Source: an uncultured Clostridia bacterium
Lineage (GTDB): Bacteria > Bacillota > Clostridia > Christensenellales > Borkfalkiaceae
Reading direction: 5' to 3'
Assembly (NCBI GenBank): GCA_945638575.1
Contig: CALZDP010000013.1
Location: 1-36,722, forward strand
DNA length: 36,722 nucleotides
Each line of letters opens with the position of its first letter. Within the stretch, counting starts at the first letter, position 1. The notes under the pieces are model-generated. The model had not been told where the DNA came from. It saw nothing but the letters and a program-made list of their open reading frames with translations, and ran no database searches. Positions 1 through 6,929 of this stretch are shown one piece after another. The translations under genes and the position numbers were made by a program.

Positions 1-169
1 AACCTTCTTCTTTACAAGTGGGTTCTTTTACAACCGTCCATTCGCCGTAAGCGTGGGCTGAAGGTATACTTTCCGTTTCTTTATTACCGCAAAGAGAACA
101 GGTCCTTTCCTGCAAACCTTCTTCTTTACAAGTGGGTTCTTTTACAACCGTCCATTCGCCGTAAGCGTG
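1..169. repeat. 114-bp in-frame tandem repeat inside the lipoprotein gene
   Basis: Bases 1-55 and 115-169 are identical, giving a period of 114 bp (38 codons). The second copy runs off the window edge. Nucleotide identity suggests a recent duplication or homogenisation of the Cys module, so the repeat number may vary between strains. Confidence 0.8.
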
Positions 170-436
170 TGCGCCCTGATCCTTTTTTAAAAGGGTATCG
201 GCTTCGGTAATTTCCGTTTGAGCGGCAGCGTCGGAATAAAAATTATGGCAGTCGGTGCAATACCAATATTCGATATTGCCGTCTTCTTGACAGGTTGCGG
301 ATTTTACGTCGACATGAGTCAAAGTATGCTTGTGTGCGTTTGAAGAACCGCCGCCAAACGAATCGCAAGCGGTTAATCCTAAAATACAAACGCTTATCAT
401 GGTTACAAGTAACAGTAAAAGTTGATGTTTTTTCAT
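1..436 (-). CDS. Cys-module repeat lipoprotein, 3' part cut by window edge
   Basis: The start ATG at 436 follows AGGAG with good spacing. The first residues form a lipoprotein signal (MKKHQLLLLLVTMISVCILG, then LTAC), so the protein should be lipid-anchored outside the membrane. After a Gly/Ser linker come modules of the type TCxxxG...CxxC. The first reads SATCQEDG...YWYCTDC. The next is a 38-residue unit, HAYGEWTVVKEPTCKEEG...RTCSLCG...IPSA, which has started again at the window edge. This module is common in large surface and LRR-type lipoproteins of gut Clostridia; its function is unknown and the paired Cys may bind metal. The frame stays open to base 1, so the C-terminus is missing. The lipobox and modules are seen directly; a surface role is inferred. 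Confidence 0.75.
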   Translation of the reverse strand, partial: MKKHQLLLLLVTMISVCILGLTACDSFGGGSSNAHKHTLTHVDVKSATCQEDGNIEYWYCTDCHNFYSDAAAQTEITEADTLLKKDQGAHAYGEWTVVKEPTCKEEGLQERTCSLCGNKETESIPSAHAYGEWTVVKEPTCKEEG

Positions 437-560
437 AAAATCTCCTAAATAACGCCCTCTTTAATGCTTTGGATAGCGTAAAAGCCACCGTTTTACAGCG
501 TTATTACAATAGTTTGCGCTCCGTTTTCGCAAAACCGTTTCGCAAACAGCGCATACGAAA

Positions 561-589
561 ATTATAGCATACTGTTTTAGTAAAGGCAA
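561..589 (-). promoter_or_regulatory. Promoter of the Cys-module lipoprotein
   Basis: On the reverse strand, TTGCCT (584-589) is separated by 17 nt from TATAAT (561-566). The implied leader is about 118 nt long. Its first half contains two copies of a GTTTGCG/GTTTTGCG-like sequence but no clear terminator. Confidence 0.6.
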
Positions 590-690
590 GAAGTTCCGCC
601 AAAGAAGCGCCAAAACGGGCGGTAATAAGCGATTATTTTTATTGTTAAATAAAAACGATGTTTATTAAACCGAAAAAACGACATTTATCG

Positions 691-729
691 AAAAAAAACG
701 ACGTCCGCTTTGTGCGAAACGCCGTTTTT
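691..729 (-). terminator. Terminator of the NifU-like/GGGtGRT operon
   Basis: Read on the reverse strand, AAAACGGCGT (719-729) pairs with ACGTCGTTTT (695-704), including one G-U wobble, and a run of eight T follows. The rest of the gene-free stretch 437-783 holds the upstream lipoprotein promoter and a 14-bp direct repeat, TTTACCGCCCTATA, at 732-745 and 757-770. No gene is seen there. Confidence 0.75.
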
Positions 730-783
730 CATTTACCGCCCTATACGGGGTTTTCCTTTACCGCCCTATAAGACGTAATTTTA

Positions 784-1785
784 TTAGTTTTTCATGCCTT
801 CTTCAACGGCGACTGCAACGGCGACTGTTGCACCGACCATAGGGTTGTTGCCCATACCGATAAGGCCCATCATTTCTACGTGAGCGGGTACGGACGAAGA
901 ACCTGCGAATTGTGCGTCGGAGTGCATTCTTCCCATAGTGTCGGTCATACCGTAAGAGGAAGGACCTGCCGCCATGTTATCGGGGTGGAGAGTCCTGCCT
1001 GTGCCGCCGCCGGACGCAACAGAGAAGTATTTTTTGCCGTTTTCGTTGCACCATTTTTTGTAAGTGCCTGCAACGGGGTGTTGGAACCTTGTGGGGTTGG
1101 TAGAGTTACCTGTAATAGAAACGCCTACGTTTTCCATCTTCATAATGGCAACGCCTTCGGGAACGTTATCGGCACCGTAGCATTTAACCTTTGCCCTTGG
1201 ACCGTCGGAGTAGGCTTTTTCGTAAACAACTTCTACAGTTTCGGTATAAGGGTCAAACTTAGTTTCAACGTAAGTAAAGCCGTTGATACGGGAAATTATC
1301 ATAGCGGCATCTTTGCCTAAACCGTTTAAAATAACGCGAAGTTCTTTACCGCGAACTTTGTTGGCGTTCATTGCGATAGAGATTGCGCCTTCGGCTGCGG
1401 CAAAAGATTCGTGGCCGGCTAAGAAGCAGAAGCAATCGGTATTGTCGTTCAAAAGCATTGCGGCAAGGTTGCCGTGTCCCAAACCGACCTTTCTGTTTTC
1501 GGCAACGGAACCGGGAATACAGAAAGACTGCAAACCGATACCGATATTCGCAGCGGCGTCGGAAGCCTTTGCGGAACCTTTCTTTATTGCGATTGCAGCG
1601 CCTACATAGTAAGCCCAAACAGCGTTTTCGAAGCAAATGGGCTGGGTGCCTCTTACGATTTTATCGCAGTCGACGCCTTTGGATAAACAAATTTCTTTAC
1701 ATTCTTCGACAGAAGAAATCCCGTATTCTTTAAGGACGCCGTTAATTTTATCTATTCTTCTTTCATAACCTTCAAATAAAGCCAT
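784..1785 (-). CDS. GGGtGRT protein
   Basis: This 333-residue protein carries the family's namesake motif GGGTGRT at residues 259-265, followed by LHPDNMAAGPSSYGMTDTMG, which is very well conserved in the family. The C-terminus is a Gly/Ala/Val-rich segment. The start ATG at 1785 follows AAGGAGG. It lies 11 bp downstream of a NifU-like gene, an arrangement typical of this family in anaerobic Firmicutes, and a terminator closes the pair. The biochemical role of GGGtGRT proteins is not established. The partner suggests a link to iron-sulfur metabolism, and the several Cys (for example C29, C33, C40, C51) could bind a cluster, but that is inference. The length is normal for the family. Confidence 0.93.
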   Translation of the reverse strand: MALFEGYERRIDKINGVLKEYGISSVEECKEICLSKGVDCDKIVRGTQPICFENAVWAYYVGAAIAIKKGSAKASDAAANIGIGLQSFCIPGSVAENRKVGLGHGNLAAMLLNDNTDCFCFLAGHESFAAAEGAISIAMNANKVRGKELRVILNGLGKDAAMIISRINGFTYVETKFDPYTETVEVVYEKAYSDGPRAKVKCYGADNVPEGVAIMKMENVGVSITGNSTNPTRFQHPVAGTYKKWCNENGKKYFSVASGGGTGRTLHPDNMAAGPSSYGMTDTMGRMHSDAQFAGSSSVPAHVEMMGLIGMGNNPMVGATVAVAVAVEEGMKN

Positions 1786-1796
1786 AATTTGCCTCC

Positions 1797-2489
1797 TTAT
1801 TCCTTACGCGGATCAATGTATTTGAATGCGTTGTCGAATCTGCCGTAATGACCGGTCGCCTTTTGATAGGCTTCGTTAGGTTCCAAACCTTTTTTGATAA
1901 AGTCGGTCATTTTGCCGAGCGAAACGAATTCGTAACCGATAATCTGCATGTCTTCGTCTAACGCAAGACGGGTTACGTAGCCTTCTGCCATTTCAAGATA
2001 ACGCGCGCCTTTTGCTTTGGTGCCGTACATCGTGCCTACCTGAGAACGAAGTCCTTTACCAAGGTCTTCGAGTCCTGCGCCGATTACCAAACCGTCATCG
2101 GAAAACGCAGACTGGCTTCTGCCATATACTATCTGCAAGAAAAGTTCTCTCATTGCGGTGTTGATGGCGTCGCAAACAAGGTCGGTATTTAACGCCTCTA
2201 AAATGGTCTTGCCGGGAAGAATTTCGGAAGCCATTGCCGCGGAATGCGTCATACCGGAACAGCCTATAGTTTCAACCAAAGCCTCTTCGATTATGCCTTG
2301 TTTAATGTTAAGTGAAAGTTTGCAAGCGCCTTGCTGAGGAGCGCACCAACCGATACCGTGGGTAAAACCGGAAATATCTTTGATTTCCTTAGCGAAAACC
2401 CATTTGCCTTCTTCGGGGATAGGCGCAGGTTCGTGCTTAGGACCCTTTGCAATGCAAACCATTTTTTCAACTTCGTTTGAATATTGCAT
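1797..2489 (-). CDS. NifU-like iron-sulfur cluster scaffold protein, GGGtGRT-associated
   Basis: The 230-residue protein shows a NifU_N/IscU-like core: ALVETIGCSGMTHSAAMASE, then LPGKTILEAL and a further Cys about 29 residues on. Candidate cluster ligands are C77 and C106, with C49 and C56 just upstream (GWCAPQQGAC). Known NifU/IscU proteins build 2Fe-2S or 4Fe-4S clusters and pass them to apoproteins. This longer version has extra N- and C-terminal segments and belongs to the subgroup found beside GGGtGRT genes. AGGAGG lies 10 nt before ATG 2489, and a nearer ATG is out of frame. It is first in a two-gene operon with its own promoter. The scaffold function is inferred from the family; the partner relation comes from gene order. 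Confidence 0.85.
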   Translation of the reverse strand: MQYSNEVEKMVCIAKGPKHEPAPIPEEGKWVFAKEIKDISGFTHGIGWCAPQQGACKLSLNIKQGIIEEALVETIGCSGMTHSAAMASEILPGKTILEALNTDLVCDAINTAMRELFLQIVYGRSQSAFSDDGLVIGAGLEDLGKGLRSQVGTMYGTKAKGARYLEMAEGYVTRLALDEDMQIIGYEFVSLGKMTDFIKKGLEPNEAYQKATGHYGRFDNAFKYIDPRKE

Positions 2490-2521
2490 GAAAAATCATC
2501 CTCCTATTAAAGTTCGGCTAA

Positions 2522-2550
2522 AGTATAACACATCGAAAATATTTTTACAA
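2522..2550 (-). promoter_or_regulatory. Promoter of the NifU-like/GGGtGRT operon
   Basis: On the reverse strand, TTGTAA (2545-2550) is 17 nt upstream of TATACT (2522-2527). The transcript would start about 30 nt before the start codon. A hairpin at 2588-2612 (GCCTAAAA...TTTTAGGC on the reverse strand) between this promoter and the upstream lipoprotein gene has no T-run, and is only a weak terminator candidate for that gene. Confidence 0.6.
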
Positions 2551-2644
2551 TAATTTAAACGCCTTTGTCGTAATTTTTATCCCCTAAGCCTAAAATCGGC
2601 GATTTTTTAGGCGGTTCGGGACAAGTTTTTTGGGTAAAAAGGGG

Positions 2645-3955
2645 CTATTTTACGGTTATGAAGTCTGAATCTCTCTTGCCTACCCTTTCAAATTTATGTT
2701 CGCGGTAAAAATTTTGCAAAAAGGAAATTACTTTGTTTCTTCCGTTAACCCTTTCGGTTTCACATAAAAGGCTAAACAAACGGTTTGCAAAAAGTTCATA
2801 TTCCCTTTCGTCTTGTATTAGGTTAAGCGGTTTAGTGGGAAGTTTTACCCCGTTTTCACCTAAAAGTTTATTCGCGTCGCTAAGTAAATCTTTTGAAGAA
2901 ACGCCGTATTCTTTGTAACAGTCGAAAAACAGGTATGCCGAATATACCGAAAGACCTTCTTCGATACAGTAGCCGTTTAGTCCGTCGAATTCGATTATAC
3001 ACCGCCACCACTGACCTGCAATTTTTTTTGCAAGCGCGTAATAAAAATCTTCTTTGTCCGTTTTATTCTTTTTATCCGCTACAATAGCGATACAGGGAAA
3101 AACATAGCCGTTATAAAAATCGGGCGCGCTTACGACGGCGAAAGAATCATATGGATAACCGCCGAAAAAATTTTCGTAAAAATTAAGGCATTTTATGACG
3201 AAATCCATAGTGTTTAGATCCCCCGAATTATCAAAAAAACATTGAATAACAGACCTATTGCCCCACTTTTTTTGATTTACGTTAAATTTGTCCGAGATTA
3301 TTACGCCGAAGTTTCTTGCGCTTTTTATTTTGTAAGAATACAATGTTTTGTTAGACGATAAATCGCAAGCGACGGCTTTTGCGCTTGCTATCGGAAAGTA
3401 TGTGGAAGGTATAGTCAGTTTTATCGTATAATCCCCTGCGTCGGAGGAAAAATCGTTACCGTACTTTGTGGGAAGATAGGTTAAAAACCTTCCGTCATTA
3501 TATGGGGCGGAAGTAAAAATGAAACCGCTTAGGTTTATGGAATTTGCTTTTGCGCACTCATTTAAAGTAATTGCGTATTTTATGTTTACTCTAACCCTTT
3601 TTTTATCGCCGATTTCCACCGAAAGTGTGCGGTTTGAAAAGTCGTACCCGGCCGCTTTATCAAAAACGGTTACGCGTGCGACGTTAAGTTTACCCAAACT
3701 GCAATCCGCCGCGGTATTTTTATCGTCGCTTGTGTTGTCGTTTTCGGCAAAAATATTGAAATACGCCGTCCGCTCTCGGTGTTTTACATGATAATTTATA
3801 GTCAAATCTACGGATATAAGCCCGTTATCGAAGTATTCGGCGGAAACTTCGTATTCATCTTCTTCGGAAGGCAAACTTTTGCAACCTAATAAAAAGGGTA
3901 AACAAAACAATATGCAAACGGTTAAAAAAATTGCCGATCCTTTAAGTCTTTTCAA
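2645..3955 (-). CDS. M1-aminopeptidase-like lipoprotein lacking the zinc site (pseudoenzyme)
   Basis: The 436-residue product begins with a lipoprotein signal (FLLGC, Cys25). Its middle resembles the M1 metallopeptidase fold: a beta-rich N-terminal domain, then SFAVVSAPDFYNGYVFPCIA at about 271-290 in the place of the substrate-binding loop. The helix KKIAGQWW (310-317) aligns with HExxHQWW, and IEEGLSVYSAYLFFD (331-345) aligns with the third-ligand helix (xNEGxA.Y). Both His ligands and the catalytic Glu are replaced (K310, K311, G314), while QWW and EEG remain. A catalytic peptidase is therefore unlikely; a binding or structural role outside the cell is inferred. Translation starts at TTG 3955, since no ATG suits and AAAGGGGG lies 9 nt upstream. 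That ribosome binding site is part of the hairpin described at 3956-3995. Confidence 0.7.
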   Translation of the reverse strand: MKRLKGSAIFLTVCILFCLPFLLGCKSLPSEEDEYEVSAEYFDNGLISVDLTINYHVKHRERTAYFNIFAENDNTSDDKNTAADCSLGKLNVARVTVFDKAAGYDFSNRTLSVEIGDKKRVRVNIKYAITLNECAKANSINLSGFIFTSAPYNDGRFLTYLPTKYGNDFSSDAGDYTIKLTIPSTYFPIASAKAVACDLSSNKTLYSYKIKSARNFGVIISDKFNVNQKKWGNRSVIQCFFDNSGDLNTMDFVIKCLNFYENFFGGYPYDSFAVVSAPDFYNGYVFPCIAIVADKKNKTDKEDFYYALAKKIAGQWWRCIIEFDGLNGYCIEEGLSVYSAYLFFDCYKEYGVSSKDLLSDANKLLGENGVKLPTKPLNLIQDEREYELFANRLFSLLCETERVNGRNKVISFLQNFYREHKFERVGKRDSDFITVK

Positions 3956-3995
3956 GAAAAAGCCCCCTTTAACGATTATACTCGCTAAAAGGGGC
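3956..3995 (-). terminator. Terminator of the M23 gene, overlapping promoter and RBS of the next gene
   Basis: On the reverse strand GCCCCTTT (3988-3995) pairs with AAAGGGGGC (3962-3970) with one bulged base, followed by TTTTTC. The 3' arm is also the ribosome binding site of the TTG-started gene at 3955. The loop contains TATAAT (3975-3980), 17 nt after TCTACA (3998-4003), so a promoter for that gene may sit inside the terminator. Confidence 0.6.
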
Positions 3996-4019
3996 GATGT
4001 AGAACTTTTTATATTAAGT

Positions 4020-4682
4020 CTACTTTTCTTCTACGGTGAGATATTTTAATGGGGAAATCACGGTTTTGTTTTCGATAACTTCAAAGTGAAGGTGTGCGCC
4101 GTCTTTATATTCCTGCTTATTGTTGTCGGAAATTTTACCGATAACGTCGCCTTGATTAAGCCTGTCGCCTACTTTAAGAGTTTCCGACGGCTCAATTGAA
4201 TTGTAGACGGTGTATAGTCCGTTGCCGTGGTCGATTTTAACGGTCGTGCCCTGAAGATAACTTGTGGTAATTTCTTTAACGGTGCCCTTGTAAACGGCTA
4301 CTACGTCCGCGCCCTCTTGAGCGGTGAAATCCATTCCGCTGTGCCCCGTATAAACGCCGAGAGTGGAAGAATAAACCAAAGTGCTGTCGGTGTATTCTTT
4401 AGAGCAAGAGCCCCCTTTTACCGGCGTAATAAAAGAAATTACTTCAACTACCGGTTTGTCCGGTTGGTTTTTGTCGTCGTCGGGCTTAGGGTCAGGCTTA
4501 TCCTCGTTGTTACTGCCGGAACCGCTGTCGTCGGACTGAGTGGGTTTTTCAAGGTTGACGTCGTTATTACGGTTATTTTGGGTAATTGCGATAACGGTAA
4601 CAACACCTATCAAAATAAGCATTACCGCTAAAATGGAATAATAAATTATTCTCTGTTTTTTTGATTTGATTTTTTCTGTCAT
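4020..4682 (-). CDS. Membrane-anchored M23 (LytM) peptidase, SpoIIQ-like
   Basis: The 220-residue protein has one N-terminal membrane segment (about residues 13-34), then a Ser/Asp/Pro-rich linker to about residue 77, and a C-terminal LytM domain. The zinc motifs are intact: HxxxD (H114, D118) and HLH (H197, H199), with H152 in DHGNGLYT. It should act outside the membrane on peptidoglycan cross-links. The layout (single anchor, low-complexity linker, one LytM domain) matches SpoIIQ of spore formers. The gene just upstream looks YwmB-like, and ywmB and spoIIQ are neighbours in Bacillus, so an engulfment role is possible. GGAGGT precedes ATG 4682. The peptidase family is certain; the SpoIIQ assignment is a hypothesis, because generic M23 cell-wall hydrolases share this layout. 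Confidence 0.85.
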   Translation of the reverse strand: MTEKIKSKKQRIIYYSILAVMLILIGVVTVIAITQNNRNNDVNLEKPTQSDDSGSGSNNEDKPDPKPDDDKNQPDKPVVEVISFITPVKGGSCSKEYTDSTLVYSSTLGVYTGHSGMDFTAQEGADVVAVYKGTVKEITTSYLQGTTVKIDHGNGLYTVYNSIEPSETLKVGDRLNQGDVIGKISDNNKQEYKDGAHLHFEVIENKTVISPLKYLTVEEK

Positions 4683-4712
4683 TTTTATAAACCTCCGAGA
4701 TTATGTAATAAA

Positions 4713-5126
4713 TTAAAATCCGCCGTAAATTAAAGGACTGCCGATAGTATACAAACCGTTGTCATCACACGTTTGCAGATTTACTTTTTTGCCGTTAATC
4801 GACCTATAGCCCGATATTTTTGATGAATAATAGTAATTGATTTCAATTCCGTCCAAGACTTCGGAAAACACTTTTTTACATTCTTTTTTTTGCAAAAAAT
4901 CGTCGATATAGTTTTTATCGTAAGTTGCCAAACTTTGACCCGTAACGCTTTTTATCGTGTAAAACTTATAAATCTCTTCAGACGAAAAACTTATAAAACT
5001 GCCCGAAGAACCGTTGCCCGTCGTTACGGTGTAGTAACCTTTGCCGTCCGAAAACAGCGGTTTGTCGTTGTTAAAACACGCGAAGATAAAAACTATAAGT
5101 ATTAAAGAAATTCCCTTTTTTAACAT
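4713..5126 (-). CDS. Small exported protein, possibly YwmB-like
   Basis: This 137-residue protein has an N-terminal hydrophobic export signal (about residues 5-17, with Cys17 as a possible lipid site). The rest is soluble. A stretch of about 90 residues ends in NGKKVNLQTCDDNGLYTIGS followed by PLIYGGF. The order (charged middle part, then KxNLQ, then a terminal T.IG.PLI..) resembles the YwmB (TATA-box-like) family of spore formers, which ends in a similar GTP-V/I-I sequence. It is 30 bp upstream of the M23 gene, and ywmB lies near spoIIQ in Bacillus. I cannot confirm family membership by eye. The ribosome binding site AAGGA lies in the terminator stem of the preceding gene, 9 nt before ATG 5126. 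Confidence 0.45.
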   Translation of the reverse strand: MLKKGISLILIVFIFACFNNDKPLFSDGKGYYTVTTGNGSSGSFISFSSEEIYKFYTIKSVTGQSLATYDKNYIDDFLQKKECKKVFSEVLDGIEINYYYSSKISGYRSINGKKVNLQTCDDNGLYTIGSPLIYGGF

Positions 5127-5163
5127 AAAAAATAATCCTTGCCTTGTTACGGTAAGGATTATT
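5127..5163 (-). terminator. Terminator of the Fe-ADH-like gene, directly abutting the next ATG
   Basis: On the reverse strand AATAATCCTTACC (5151-5163) pairs with GGCAAGGATTATT (5131-5143, one G-U pair). A T-run follows that ends in the ATG of the next gene (5126). The 3' arm supplies that gene's AAGGA ribosome binding site, so termination, or folding of read-through RNA, would silence it. Confidence 0.7.
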
Positions 5164-5204
5164 GACTTAACAAACGCCGTTTATTCAATTTAAGATAAAA
5201 ATTT

Positions 5205-6392
5205 TTATAAATCGGAGAACGCCGTGGTAACGCCGTCGTCATACATCAGTTTTAAAACCCCTTTTGCGTTCAATCCGCCAAGAAGAAGGGCAAGTTTAAC
5301 TTCCTTTTGGGAAGCGGAAAATCTTTTGTGCCGTCCCTTATATACCAATAAGTATCCGCTTTTAAGCCTTTTATATTTTTCTAAGACAATATTTAATTCT
5401 TCGGATATATCGGGTATACCTTGCAAAAGTTCACGCTTTTTCTTTATTTTGTCAAAATCGTTTAGACAAAAATTTTGATAAATTTCCGTTTGATCGACTT
5501 TTAAAATCTCGGCAAGTTTTTCAACGTTTTGGTTAATATCGGGGATTATGTAAACGGTATCTTTTAAAGACAGATAACCTTTAACTTCAAGCAAAAGTGG
5601 GGCTATAAGCCCGAAAACGCACTCATATAGCGGTGATGCTGTCAAGTTTGACAAAACCCTTCCCGCAAAAAAAATACCGCTTTCCAATAAATACGGACAA
5701 AGATAAACCGCCTTGCCCAAGTATAATTGCGACAGTATAAGAACAACGGCAATATTTTCTTTTGTCATGCAAGTAAGCGTTTTATAAGAAGCCGTAATTG
5801 CTTCTTTCACGTTAATATCTAGGCTTTCGCCTTCCATGGTTGCGTACATTAAATAGTCCGCGTAACATAACGCCAAACTTGACGAAAAGGCATATCCGTC
5901 AGCCAAATCGTTACGGTTTAAACTTTTGATAACTTCGGTATCGACAACTATTTTATCAATTTTTCCGCTTGCGTAACTTACGGGGCTAAGCATAAATCTA
6001 TCTGCAAACAAGTCAGCAAACACGGCAGAAGTTTGTACGGCAATAAGATAAAAGCCCAAAGACCGGGATAAAATCGCCAACCTGCCCTGCCATAGGCTGT
6101 TACCGACGGAAATTACCGCGTCATATTCCTTTAAAAAAGACTCCGCATTAGGGGGTAAACTTTCAAAAACCAACGCTTCCGATGGATAACTTGACATTAC
6201 CGCGTCGCGTAAAGACTTACCGATAGACAAATAACATTCTTCATTAGCGACGATAGCGACTTTACCCTTTTTATTTTCGCCTGAACTCTTAAAAAACAAG
6301 GAAAGCGCGGAAAGGGTTTCCTTTTGGTAATCGCCCAATATAAGTTTATCCTTAAAAGGCTCTTTTGAAATTAAATTTTCAAGTAGATTCAT
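5205..6392 (-). CDS. Degenerate Fe-ADH / glycerol-1-phosphate dehydrogenase superfamily protein
   Basis: The 395-residue soluble protein follows the layout of the iron-ADH/G1P dehydrogenase/dehydroquinate synthase superfamily. It has a Rossmann-like N-terminal half (KVAIVANEECY at 44-54), a segment DAVISVGNSLWQGRLAILSR (91-110) in the place of GGGxxxDxAK, and IAVQTSAVFADLF (117-129) in the place of the PT-S/A-xDG segment. DKIVVDTEVIKSLNRNDLAD (146-165) fits the usual xxxDxxxL...P..L.xxG. An all-helical half follows. The nucleotide-binding GGG and the usual Asp metal ligand are not recognisable, so enzymatic activity is doubtful. The C-terminus (about 345-395) is Lys-rich and may be a separate domain. 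It has a perfect consensus promoter and a GGGGGGAG ribosome binding site. The superfamily call is by pattern only. Confidence 0.5.
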   Translation of the reverse strand: MNLLENLISKEPFKDKLILGDYQKETLSALSLFFKSSGENKKGKVAIVANEECYLSIGKSLRDAVMSSYPSEALVFESLPPNAESFLKEYDAVISVGNSLWQGRLAILSRSLGFYLIAVQTSAVFADLFADRFMLSPVSYASGKIDKIVVDTEVIKSLNRNDLADGYAFSSSLALCYADYLMYATMEGESLDINVKEAITASYKTLTCMTKENIAVVLILSQLYLGKAVYLCPYLLESGIFFAGRVLSNLTASPLYECVFGLIAPLLLEVKGYLSLKDTVYIIPDINQNVEKLAEILKVDQTEIYQNFCLNDFDKIKKKRELLQGIPDISEELNIVLEKYKRLKSGYLLVYKGRHKRFSASQKEVKLALLLGGLNAKGVLKLMYDDGVTTAFSDL

Positions 6393-6413
6393 AACCGCTC
6401 CCCCCTTTTTTTA

Positions 6414-6442
6414 ATTATACGCCGAACGGAATTTTTTGTCAA
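6414..6442 (-). promoter_or_regulatory. Consensus promoter of the Fe-ADH-like gene
   Basis: On the reverse strand, TTGACA (6437-6442), a 17-nt spacer and TATAAT (6414-6419) give a perfect housekeeping sigma-factor promoter. The leader would be only about 15 nt. Confidence 0.85.
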
Positions 6443-6531
6443 TTACGGCAGTGCAATTAAAGGGAATAACCGTTACGAACTTTTTGGTAAAAAAAACTTT
6501 ACAAAATTAGAGAAAATTTTATAAAAAGCCC

Positions 6532-6559
6532 TTGATTTTCAAAAATTTTCTGTTATAAT
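6532..6559 (+). promoter_or_regulatory. Promoter of the HU gene
   Basis: TTGATT (6532-6537) and TATAAT (6554-6559) are separated by 16 nt. They are set in a very A+T-rich stretch, as expected for a strongly expressed gene. Confidence 0.7.
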
Positions 6560-6601
6560 CAATTATAGTAAACCGCACGATAAGGTGCTTCGGAGGAAAT
6601 A

Positions 6602-6874
6602 ATGAATAAAAGTGAATTTATAAGAAATCTTGCCGACAAACAAGGCGTTACCATTAAAGAAGCAGAAGAAAATTTTGTGGCTTTTGTTGAAACTTTGACC
6701 GAATGTTTAAAAGCCGGCGAATACGTACATATTTCGGGATTTGCTACTTTTTCGGTTAAAGGAAAGGTTGCGCGCGAAGGCGTAAATCCCAAAAACCAAG
6801 AAAGAATTATCATTCCGAGTTGCCAATCGCCTACGGTTAAATTCAGTAAGGCTTACAAGGAACTTTTCAACTAA
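6602..6874 (+). CDS. HU-family DNA-binding protein
   Basis: The 90-residue protein has the full HU/IHF layout: two N-terminal helices (MNKSEFIRNLADKQGVTIKE), the GEYVHISGFATFSV strand region, then the DNA-contacting arm. The arm reads VAREGVNPKNQERIIIPSCQ, where HU normally has RxGRNPxTGExIxIPA, so the RNP-like tip is somewhat altered (EGVNPKNQ). It ends in VKFSKAYKELFN (usually VxFKxGKxLKxxV). HU dimers bend and compact DNA in the nucleoid. CGGAGG precedes the ATG, the promoter is strong and a terminator follows, so it is a single-gene unit. The ordinary HU of Firmicutes ends in Lys-rich sequence; this one may be a divergent paralogue. Confidence 0.92.
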   Translation: MNKSEFIRNLADKQGVTIKEAEENFVAFVETLTECLKAGEYVHISGFATFSVKGKVAREGVNPKNQERIIIPSCQSPTVKFSKAYKELFN

Positions 6875-6892
6875 TTTATACTAAAAAATTTA

Positions 6893-6929
6893 ATGACGAC
6901 GCCAAAACTAACCGCGTCGTCATTTTTTA
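6893..6929 (+). terminator. Terminator of HU, probably bidirectional
   Basis: ATGACGACGC (6893-6902) pairs perfectly with GCGTCGTCAT (6914-6923), followed by TTTTTT. The reverse strand reads ATTAAATTTTTT after the stem, so it can also end the convergent membrane-protein gene. Confidence 0.85.

Noticed and set aside
1..169. CRISPR-like direct repeats
   Set aside because: The two repeats are an in-frame 114-bp protein module, with no further units or spacers.
880..1320. Open frame on the forward strand opposite the GGGtGRT gene
   Set aside because: It lies entirely antisense to a firmly identified gene, has no ribosome binding site and shows no recognisable domain.
2588..2612. Strong terminator after the M1-like lipoprotein gene
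   Set aside because: The 8-bp stem is good but no T-run follows on either strand.
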